Origin: an uncultured Pseudomonadota bacterium
GTDB taxonomy: Bacteria > SAR324 > NAC60-12
Assembly: GCA_913052275.1 (NCBI GenBank)
Contig: CAJXDX010000096.1
Coordinates: forward strand, 1-6,838
Direction: 5' to 3'
Length of the DNA: 6,838 nucleotides
Part shown: positions 1 to 5,625 of the stretch, piece by piece
How the letters are laid out: every line of letters starts with the position of its first letter
Position numbering within the stretch: position 1 is the first letter of the stretch
Notes under the pieces: model-generated
Told to the model about the DNA's origin: nothing
Seen by the model: only the letters and a program-made list of their open reading frames with translations
The model's database searches: none
Translations under genes and position numbers: made by a program

Positions 1-1
1 G

Positions 2-223
2 CTTGGGAAACTTGGTATGATTCGCGCCGCTTCAACACCAAACATAGTAGTTATCGGTGTTGAGGAGCCAGATGAATTCGGACCATGTGGAGCAAAGGGG
101 GTAGGTGAGATTGGTCTTGTACCTACTGCTTCTGCAGTGTCAAACGCGTTCTTTCAGTACAACGGCGAGCGCCAATATGAACTGCCTCTGAAGAAAATGA
201 GCGTAAGGCCTGATGCTTCATGA
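2..223 (+). CDS. Xanthine dehydrogenase-type molybdenum hydroxylase, C-terminal end (partial)
   Basis: Only the last 73 codons are present; the gene enters from the left edge in frame 2 and ends at TGA 221-223. The protein reads GPCGAKGVGE followed by IGLVPTASAVSNAF. This is the conserved end of the molybdopterin-binding subunit of the xanthine dehydrogenase/aldehyde oxidase family. The Glu of the GxGE motif is the active-site base that activates the molybdenum-bound hydroxyl in this family. Such enzymes hydroxylate purines (hypoxanthine, xanthine) or related N-heterocycles in the cytoplasm, usually with FAD and 2Fe-2S partners. The carbamate kinase, YgeW and YgeY genes that follow make an XdhD-like (selenium-linked) member the best guess, but the diagnostic part of the protein lies outside the window. 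The stop codon overlaps the next start (ATGA), so translational coupling with the kinase is likely. Confidence 0.88.
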   Translation, partial: LGKLGMIRAASTPNIVVIGVEEPDEFGPCGAKGVGEIGLVPTASAVSNAFFQYNGERQYELPLKKMSVRPDAS

Positions 224-1383
224 TGGAAAAAAACAAACTTATCATTTTTGCCCTGGGAGGGAATGAAATTTCCCCTGTTGAAATTGACTCAAGTACAGGC
301 AAGTTGATCAATCAGGATTTACCCAGACAGTGGAAACGCACAGCAGAAACATGTGAAATAATAGCTGATTTTATAAAGGAAAATCAGGATTGCTATTATG
401 TAGTGACCCACGGCAACGGACCGCAAATTGGCAACATTCTTTTGCGTTCAGAGTATTCCAGCAATCATCTGCATAAAATTCCGCTTGATGTCTGCGGAGC
501 AGATTCTCAGGGAGCTCTTGGATACATGCTGGCCCAGCTTTCAAACTCCCTACAAGTCAGGGGGTTGGGAATCCATACTGCTGAAATAATTACCCAGGTC
601 ATAGTTGATGCAGAAGATCCTGCCTTCCAGAATCCAAGCAAATTTATTGGTCCTCCGTTAACAAAAGAGGAAGCATCGAGTTTAATGAATGAAACTCCGG
701 ACTACTGTGCAAAATTTTACAAGAATGCGGACAACCCTGGAAATCCTAAGTTAATCTCAAGTTCAGCAGCTTCTGGGAACACACAGGACCAGTTGGAAAT
801 TTGGCGCCGTGTGGTACCTTCACCTGTTCCAAAAGGCATCGTGGAAATTGATATGATAGAAGCCTGTTATTTGTCTGGAAATATTCCCATTTCAGTCGGA
901 GGGGGAGGTATTCCAGTGGTGAAGGTCATACCTGAACAAAACGAAGATTTTGAAACTTACGAATGCAATTACGGAATTTCCTACAACCGCAGAGTTAAGG
1001 AAGACAAAAAACCCGCAGCAATATTCAAGGGAGTGGAAGGCGTTGTTGACAAAGATCTTGCCTCAAGTCTGCTTGCACGCATGTTTCTGGAAAGAGCTCA
1101 AAAACGTGCACAGAACCTCGAAGTGGAGCTGGTGATTTTGACCAACGTAGATGCAGTTAAAATAAATTATCAGCAGCCAAATGAAAAAAACCTCTCAGAG
1201 TTAACACTGAAGGAAACTTCAGAACTTTATGAATCCGGTATGTTTCCTGATGGAAGCATGGGGCCAAAAATAAAGGCCATGATTGATTTTTTAGAATGCG
1301 GAGGCAAAAGGTCCTACATTACTAAAGTGGATTTTCTTCAGCAGACGATTTGCGGTGAAGCAGGAACAAGATTCATTAATTAA
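220..1383 (+). CDS. yqeA: Carbamate kinase family protein (YqeA/ArcC-like), enlarged
   Basis: A cytoplasmic amino-acid-kinase-fold enzyme that interconverts carbamoyl phosphate + ADP and carbamate + ATP; in catabolic clusters it runs towards ATP. Visible family motifs: ALGGN (residues 11-15), HGNGPQIG (64-71), RRVVPSP (196-202), GGGGIPVV (227-234), GVEGVVDKDLAS (271-282), LTNVDAV (307-313), DGSMGPK (344-350) and GKRSYIT (362-368). At 387 residues it is about 75 longer than the usual ~310. Most of the excess is in two places: about 26 extra residues around 157-195, and about 30 extra around 235-269, between GGGGIPVV and GVEGVV. The start ATG at 220 overlaps the hydroxylase stop and has a weak TAAGG at 204-208; a second ATG at 223 is possible. 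The paralogous arginine-deiminase kinase ArcC is an alternative name, but the neighbours favour the YqeA role. The family is certain, the gene symbol less so. Confidence 0.9.
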   Translation: MMEKNKLIIFALGGNEISPVEIDSSTGKLINQDLPRQWKRTAETCEIIADFIKENQDCYYVVTHGNGPQIGNILLRSEYSSNHLHKIPLDVCGADSQGALGYMLAQLSNSLQVRGLGIHTAEIITQVIVDAEDPAFQNPSKFIGPPLTKEEASSLMNETPDYCAKFYKNADNPGNPKLISSSAASGNTQDQLEIWRRVVPSPVPKGIVEIDMIEACYLSGNIPISVGGGGIPVVKVIPEQNEDFETYECNYGISYNRRVKEDKKPAAIFKGVEGVVDKDLASSLLARMFLERAQKRAQNLEVELVILTNVDAVKINYQQPNEKNLSELTLKETSELYESGMFPDGSMGPKIKAMIDFLECGGKRSYITKVDFLQQTICGEAGTRFIN

Positions 1384-1400
1384 ATAAGCGACAAAATAAA

Positions 1401-1430
1401 TTCAAACAAGCCTTTTTTGAAGTATTTTTT
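1401..1430 (+). other. Weak AT-rich hairpin plus T-run after the carbamate kinase
   Basis: TTCAAA at 1401-1406 can pair with TTTGAA at 1416-1421 across a 9-nt loop, and a run of six T follows at 1425-1430. The stem is only 6 bp and mostly A:T, so it is a poor intrinsic terminator. It may act as a partial attenuator between the kinase and ygeW, or may be chance in an AT-rich gap. The rest of the 77-nt gap shows no convincing promoter and no Shine-Dalgarno before ygeW. Confidence 0.2.
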
Positions 1431-1460
1431 AAATCATTTGCAAAACATGATTAACATTAT

Positions 1461-2669
1461 ATGAAAGAATTCGAACATTACATCTCAAACATAAAAAAAA
1501 CTGACGCCAGCCTTTTTCAAAAAGACATTCTGCTCACCTGGGAAAGATCTGTTGAAGAACTGAAAGCAGTTTTGAATATTGCGGACGCACTTAAATATCT
1601 TCACAGTAACAACATTTCAACCAGGCTGTTTGAGTCAGGAATTGCGGTGTCATTGTTCAGGGACAATTCAACACGCACCAGATTTTCTTTTGCCTCTGCA
1701 TCAAACCTGCTGGGTTTGAGCGTCCAGGACCTGGATGAAGGTAAATCACAAATCGCACATGGAGAAACTGTACGTGAAACTGCCAATATGATTTCTTTTT
1801 TATCTGAAGTCATAGGTATCAGAGATGACATGTACCTTGGTGCAGGCAACGCCTTCATGAGTGAGGTTGGTGAGGCCCTTGACCTCGGCAAAGAGGAAGG
1901 GGTTTTGAATCAACGCCCTGCTCTGGTAAATCTGCAGAGTGATATGGATCATCCAACTCAGACAATGGCTGACTTTCTGCATTTGACACATCATTTTGCT
2001 TCCAGTGATGGCAGCTCCGGCATAGACAATTTACGAGGCAAAAAAATAGCCATGACCTGGGCATATTCACCAAGTTACGGTAAGCCGCTGTCTGTACCAC
2101 AGGGAGTGATTGCACTGATGACAAGATTCGGTATGGAAGTCTCTCTGGCATATCCGGAAGGATATGAACTGATTCCGGAAATCATGGAAACTGCAGGCAC
2201 ATTTGCTGAGGAAAGTGGAGGTTCATTCAATGTTTGTAACTCAATGGATGAAGCATTCCAAAATGCAGATATTGTATATCCAAAAAGCTGGGCTCCATAC
2301 AAAGTTATGGAACAAAGAACAAAACTTTTACGAAAGCAGGACACGCAGGGTTTGAAAGAATTGGAAAAAAGATGCCTTGAACAGAATGCTGAGCATAAAG
2401 ACTGGGAGTGTACTGAACAAAATATGAAGCTTACCAAAGACAGTGAAGCACTTTACATGCATTGCCTTCCTGCCGACATAAGCAGCATATCCTGTGATCA
2501 GGGTGAAGTATCAGCCGGAGTTTTTGAAAAATATCGAACTGATACTTACGTTGAAGCGGGATATAAACCATTCATAATCGCTGCCATGATCCTGGCAAAC
2601 CGCTTTGAAAATCCGGTAGAAACATTGGAATACTTGATGCGCCGGAATGACAAACGGATTCATATTTGA
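1461..2669 (+). CDS. ygeW: Knotted carbamoyltransferase YgeW
   Basis: A 402-residue member of the aspartate/ornithine carbamoyltransferase superfamily; the length and sequence match E. coli YgeW (about 396 residues) end to end as far as I recall it. The N-terminal carbamoyl-phosphate domain carries STRTR (70-74) and DHPTQ (163-167). The C-terminal domain carries TWAYSPSYGKPLSVPQG (189-205), the region of the characteristic trefoil knot, and HCLPAD (334-339), the HCLP loop of the superfamily. The physiological substrate is not fixed by sequence. In this gene context the probable direction is phosphorolysis of a carbamoylated (ureido) intermediate of purine breakdown, giving carbamoyl phosphate for the adjacent kinase. 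The start follows 77 nt after the kinase stop. No Shine-Dalgarno is visible, but the N-terminus lines up with the family. An ordinary ornithine or aspartate transcarbamoylase is unlikely given the knotted-class sequence. Confidence 0.95.
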   Translation: MKEFEHYISNIKKTDASLFQKDILLTWERSVEELKAVLNIADALKYLHSNNISTRLFESGIAVSLFRDNSTRTRFSFASASNLLGLSVQDLDEGKSQIAHGETVRETANMISFLSEVIGIRDDMYLGAGNAFMSEVGEALDLGKEEGVLNQRPALVNLQSDMDHPTQTMADFLHLTHHFASSDGSSGIDNLRGKKIAMTWAYSPSYGKPLSVPQGVIALMTRFGMEVSLAYPEGYELIPEIMETAGTFAEESGGSFNVCNSMDEAFQNADIVYPKSWAPYKVMEQRTKLLRKQDTQGLKELEKRCLEQNAEHKDWECTEQNMKLTKDSEALYMHCLPADISSISCDQGEVSAGVFEKYRTDTYVEAGYKPFIIAAMILANRFENPVETLEYLMRRNDKRIHI

Positions 2670-2694
2670 GTACTGGACTAAAAAAATCCTGGCA

Positions 2695-2744
2695 CAAAAA
2701 AGTTTGGATTAAAGTAAATGCATTTGACTGGTGCTGCTTTTTTG
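2695..2744. repeat. Inverted repeat CAAAAAAG / CTTTTTTG in the ygeW-ygeY gap
   Basis: CAAAAAAG at 2695-2702 is exactly complementary to CTTTTTTG at 2737-2744, with a 34-nt loop that contains the 10-bp palindrome AAATGCATTT at 2716-2725. The arms are A:T-rich and the loop long, so it is not a good terminator. An operator or processing element is possible, but chance is also plausible. The 125-nt gap (2670-2794) otherwise shows only the ygeY ribosome binding site. Confidence 0.25.
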
Positions 2745-2783
2745 GTTTTTATTCTGAAACAACATAAAATAAAACAACTACTT

Positions 2784-2789
2784 AGGAGA
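2784..2789 (+). promoter_or_regulatory. Shine-Dalgarno AGGAGA of the YgeY-like hydrolase
   Basis: AGGAGA lies 5 nt before the ATG at 2795 and is the strongest ribosome binding site on the plus strand here. It fixes the start of the hydrolase and contrasts with the absent or weak sites before ygeW and oadG. Confidence 0.8.
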
Positions 2790-2794
2790 ATATA

Positions 2795-4333
2795 ATGAAT
2801 AGTTTGGATGAAAATATATCAGTTCTGAGCAAAAAATATCTGCCCTTGGCAGAAGAACTGCTGAAGGAAGCCATAAGAATTCCTGCTGATTATGTGGACA
2901 AACCTGTGGACCAGGGTGGAGATCCCGAATGCGGTCTCAGTAACCATGAGGGTCCGAGGCTGAAATACCTGAAAAAACGAATTACTGAAATAGGTGCTGT
3001 GCGCAGTCCGGAAGATGTGTGGTTTGATGAATATGGAAATCTTGTCTGGACTGTCAAAGACCCTGATGACGGAATTCCTGACGATAAAAAGCGAATAATA
3101 TATTTTGATGGACACACAGATACGGTCCGGGCACTGCGAGATCAATGGCACCAGAAAACAGATGGAAGCATTGATGCATACGACGGAGTACTGAAGCTAA
3201 ATGGACTCGCGCACGATTTCCTCCGTGGTGAGCTGGGCTACCTTCCACCAGATGACGAATGGGATAATCTTATCTTTGGAAGAGGTTCTGCAGATCAGCT
3301 CGGAGGTGTAATATCACAGATCATTGCCACTAAAATTGCTTTGGAACTTGTGAAGGAAGGAGCACTCAAAGGTACCATCATCAGGGCATACGCTACTACT
3401 GCGGAGGAGGACAATGACGGGGCGGGACCGATGTATTTGATGAATAAAGTCCTGCCCGGTTCAGGTCCTGAACTGGTTCCTGATGTGGTAATACTCTCTG
3501 AAGGTACTGGCGATGCCGGCAAAGGTGCACTCGGAATATACCGTGGACAGCGCGGACGCATGCAGATTGAGGTAACAGTTACAGGACGGTCCTGTCACGG
3601 TTCGATGCCATGGGAAGGTTTGAACCCACTGGAGTTCGGCAGCGCAATCATAACTGAGGCAGCTCAAAGGTACAATGACCGTGAGGGATTTAAAGATGAT
3701 TCTTTTCTGGGACACGGAACTCGAACTGCGTCATTTGCCAAACTTGATACTCCAAGCGATTGCGCCGTGCCTGACCGCTTCAAATTCCGCTTCGACAGAC
3801 GCCTGACCGTTGGTGAAAACCCAGATGATGCAGTAGCTGATATAGACGGCTTTGAATCTGTCAAAAAAGCTCGAGAAGCTGGACTATCTGTTGATGTGGC
3901 AGTACCGGTATACGAGGAACTTACATGGAACAACTACCGCCCCGGCAACAAGCAGATTTACATGGGCTGGGCAACTCCGGAAGATCATCCTGCCCTCCAG
4001 ACCGCAGCGGAAGTATACAGAATGGTCGTTTCTCCAAATGTTGAAACCCAGATTGAAACGGAAGGAACTCTCAGGAAAGAACCCAGAATCGATCGTTGGA
4101 TTTTTTCTACAGATGGCGTAGGTTTCCCTATCCCTGCAGAAAAATCTGACATACAGATTTCAGACAGAAAAAATTGGGTACACGCCGGTGAATACAAACA
4201 TCCTCCAATGTTTGGCTTTGGACCTGGAATTGAACAAAACACCCACAAAATCGGAGAATGTACAGATAAGAGGGAACTTCGCCTGGCCATTGCATTCATG
4301 GCCAGATTTCCCAGTGCATATGCCGCTTCATAA
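2795..4333 (+). CDS. ygeY: YgeY-like M20 family metallohydrolase, long form
   Basis: A dinuclear-zinc amidohydrolase/peptidase of the M20 family (ArgE/DapE/carboxypeptidase G2 fold), probably cytoplasmic with no signal peptide. Expected ligands are visible: H107 and D109 in GHTDTV, bridging D167 in GRGSADQLGG, the catalytic/ligand pair E204-E205 in TTAEED, E236 in LSEGTGD, and H484 in EQNTHKIGE. The lid/dimerisation domain has the family motif RSCHGSMPWEG (265-275, H268). The STDGVGFP segment (429-436) recalls the FSTDG of YgeY proteins. YgeY is a selenium-metabolism-linked hydrolase found beside YgeW and XdhD, so a role in hydrolysing ring-opened purine intermediates is inferred. At 512 residues it is about 100 longer than E. 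coli YgeY (about 400), with extra sequence between D109 and D167 and in the C-terminal catalytic half. It could be a distinct subfamily with its own substrate. M20 family assignment is firm; the ygeY symbol is provisional. Confidence 0.82.
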   Translation: MNSLDENISVLSKKYLPLAEELLKEAIRIPADYVDKPVDQGGDPECGLSNHEGPRLKYLKKRITEIGAVRSPEDVWFDEYGNLVWTVKDPDDGIPDDKKRIIYFDGHTDTVRALRDQWHQKTDGSIDAYDGVLKLNGLAHDFLRGELGYLPPDDEWDNLIFGRGSADQLGGVISQIIATKIALELVKEGALKGTIIRAYATTAEEDNDGAGPMYLMNKVLPGSGPELVPDVVILSEGTGDAGKGALGIYRGQRGRMQIEVTVTGRSCHGSMPWEGLNPLEFGSAIITEAAQRYNDREGFKDDSFLGHGTRTASFAKLDTPSDCAVPDRFKFRFDRRLTVGENPDDAVADIDGFESVKKAREAGLSVDVAVPVYEELTWNNYRPGNKQIYMGWATPEDHPALQTAAEVYRMVVSPNVETQIETEGTLRKEPRIDRWIFSTDGVGFPIPAEKSDIQISDRKNWVHAGEYKHPPMFGFGPGIEQNTHKIGECTDKRELRLAIAFMARFPSAYAAS

Positions 4334-4355
4334 ATGGGGAAGTGTTGACTGCCTG

Positions 4356-5198
4356 CTAAAATCCGCGTAAAGGCATTTCAGGAGAGCGCTGCAGCCAGTT
4401 CCATTCCGGATACTCTGCATTCCCTTCTATAAGGTGCATAGTGTAAGCATGGCGAGTGAGTTTGGAACGGTTGGCATAGCTCATATGGGGTAAAAGTCCG
4501 TGCAGTATTACCATTGTTCCTGCATTTACCTCCAGAGGCACCAGCTTTGATTTATCCCATGGAGAATCATCTAATATTTCCATCTCTGTTCCATCCCCGT
4601 TTTTATTCCGGAAGAAACGGGATTTCAGCACGTTTCTGTGGCCACCGGGAATTGTCCACATACAGCCGTTCTCCAAGGAAGCATCTTCCAGTGCAAACCA
4701 AAAACCTTTCACGCTTATTGGCTCTGTGTAGAGAAAAGTTGCGTCCTGGTGACAGCCAACTTCTCCTCCTATCTTTGGCTGTTTGAAAATATACATAGAT
4801 TGCAGAATCCTGGGATCTTTAAAGCCGACATCTTTGGCAACAGCTTCAAGTTCTTCTGTCCTGGAAAAACTATCAAAAACAGGATCAAGGTCATGCATTG
4901 CATGACCGATTTTATTGATTGAAAATTCCTTCGGCTGTTTTAAATCACCATTTTCATCAAATGCCTCCTCCTCAAAAAAGCAACGTATTTTGTCTCCTGA
5001 TTCCAGGAAGAAGCGGTCCGAATGCCTTGTCTGTTCATTTGTGGTAAAGATAGTAACTGACTCTGAAGAATCGAAATCTTTGACTATTTCTGATGCTCGA
5101 TCACGCAACTTATCGCAGTCTTGCTGAGAAACGAAATTCTCCAGCACCAGATAACCATTTTGCTCAAATGATTCAATTTGTCTTTGTGTCAATGACAT
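4356..5198 (-). CDS. Fe(II)/2-oxoglutarate dioxygenase, phytanoyl-CoA hydroxylase family (PHYHD1-like)
   Basis: A 280-residue non-heme iron oxygenase that should couple O2 and 2-oxoglutarate decarboxylation to hydroxylation of an unknown substrate. The double-stranded beta-helix signature is complete: HxD at H150/D152 (CHQDATFLYTEP), distal His H238 (HGLLPHMS) and probable 2-oxoglutarate-binding Arg R249 (TRHAYTMHL). Stretches such as SGDKIR (67-72), SINKIGHA (93-100), QSMYIFKQP (133-141) and ENGCMWTIPGGH (176-187) closely match animal PHYHD1 as I remember it. The start is taken as ATG 5198: AAGGAA lies 3 nt upstream, the family N-terminus begins there, and the best promoter -10 box would place transcription start downstream of the alternative GTG at 5222. 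Convergent with the YgeY-like gene and divergent from oadG, so it is a separate transcription unit. Substrate unknown; phytanoyl-CoA is not implied. Confidence 0.92.
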   Translation of the reverse strand: MSLTQRQIESFEQNGYLVLENFVSQQDCDKLRDRASEIVKDFDSSESVTIFTTNEQTRHSDRFFLESGDKIRCFFEEEAFDENGDLKQPKEFSINKIGHAMHDLDPVFDSFSRTEELEAVAKDVGFKDPRILQSMYIFKQPKIGGEVGCHQDATFLYTEPISVKGFWFALEDASLENGCMWTIPGGHRNVLKSRFFRNKNGDGTEMEILDDSPWDKSKLVPLEVNAGTMVILHGLLPHMSYANRSKLTRHAYTMHLIEGNAEYPEWNWLQRSPEMPLRGF

Positions 5199-5201
5199 AG
5201 A

Positions 5202-5207
5202 TTCCTT
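5202..5207 (-). promoter_or_regulatory. Shine-Dalgarno AAGGAA of the PHYHD1-like gene
   Basis: On the minus strand AAGGAA precedes the ATG at 5198 by 3 nt. It decides the start in favour of this ATG over the in-frame GTG at 5222, which has no such site. Confidence 0.7.
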
Positions 5208-5224
5208 GAAAAAAAAGCCCACAT

Positions 5225-5230
5225 ATTATA
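5225..5230 (-). promoter_or_regulatory. Consensus -10 box TATAAT for the PHYHD1-like gene
   Basis: The minus strand reads GTGTATAATATG here, a perfect sigma-70-type -10 hexamer. Transcription would start near 5218, giving a leader of about 20 nt before the ATG at 5198. No good -35 hexamer is seen at 16-18 bp. Instead the region holds an interrupted palindrome TAAC-N2-GTTA at 5246-5255, which might bind a regulator; that is speculative. No confident plus-strand promoter for oadG was found in the remaining gap to 5327. Confidence 0.5.
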
Positions 5231-5327
5231 CACTCCCTGCAGTCATAACACGTTAAACAAAGGATACTTCCTGGTCCAGTCAATGTTGTGCCGAACTTTT
5301 ATGAATCAAAAAACGCCTGTTGAATAA

Positions 5328-5579
5328 ATGCTGCTGGAAGGACTTAAATTGATGATTGTGGGCATGGCCACTGTCATGCTTTTCCTGCTGCTGCTGATTG
5401 CCTGCATTGAGTGGGTAAAATTCCTTACACGCAATTTCACAATGAACCAGCAGCAGTCATTGCTTCACAGTCGTAAATCAGATTCAAACAAATACAAAAC
5501 TGTTCCTAATCTCGAAGTTCCTGTTGAAGTATTTGCTGCTGCAATTGCATCTTATGAGTCAGATAATAATACCTCATAA
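5328..5579 (+). CDS. oadG: Sodium-pump decarboxylase gamma subunit, OadG family
   Basis: A small membrane protein of 83 residues, the usual size for OadG. One hydrophobic helix spans about residues 6-30 (LKLMIVGMATVMLFLLLLIA and on), followed by a polar linker and the short C-terminal segment EVFAAAIASYESD. This resembles the alanine-rich 'AAIAAA..AY' end typical of OadG/MmdD proteins. In the pump, the gamma subunit anchors and stabilises the catalytic alpha subunit on the membrane beta subunit. The codon before the ATG is an in-frame TAA, so 5328 is the most upstream possible start; no clear Shine-Dalgarno is seen. The next gene, 46 nt downstream, encodes the carboxyltransferase, which supports the call. 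Such short sequences are poorly conserved, so the identification rests on topology, C-terminus and context together. Confidence 0.8.
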   Translation: MLLEGLKLMIVGMATVMLFLLLLIACIEWVKFLTRNFTMNQQQSLLHSRKSDSNKYKTVPNLEVPVEVFAAAIASYESDNNTS

Positions 5580-5583
5580 CCAA

Positions 5584-5621
5584 TTTTTCCGCATTATATA
5601 AAAAAAAATTCATCGGAAAAA
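5584..5621 (+). repeat. Perfect 8-bp inverted repeat in the oadG-oadA gap, overlapping the oadA ribosome binding site
   Basis: TTTTTCCG (5584-5591) is exactly complementary to CGGAAAAA (5614-5621), with a 22-nt A/T-rich loop. The right arm contains GGAAAA (5615-5620), the only plausible Shine-Dalgarno for the ATG at 5626. In the mRNA this hairpin would hide the site, suggesting translational tuning of the catalytic subunit. There is no T-run after the stem, so it is not a terminator. The pairing is seen in the sequence; the role is inferred. Confidence 0.4.
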
Positions 5622-5625
5622 CATC

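Noticed and set aside
2075..2437. Minus-strand open frame of 120 codons opposite ygeW
   Set aside because: It lies wholly inside ygeW, has no recognisable family or ribosome binding site, and is rich in Ser/Cys/Phe as expected for an antisense shadow.
2695..2744. Intrinsic terminator between ygeW and ygeY
   Set aside because: The inverted repeat has a 34-nt loop and A:T-only core arms with no GC-rich stem, so it is listed only as a repeat.
3985..4299. Minus-strand open frame of 104 codons inside the YgeY-like gene
   Set aside because: It is antisense to the conserved C-terminal part of the hydrolase and shows no motif of its own.
5199..5222. GTG start at 5222 adding eight residues (MGFFFKES) to the dioxygenase
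   Set aside because: The ATG at 5198 has AAGGAA just upstream, matches the family N-terminus, and the best promoter would start transcription downstream of the GTG.
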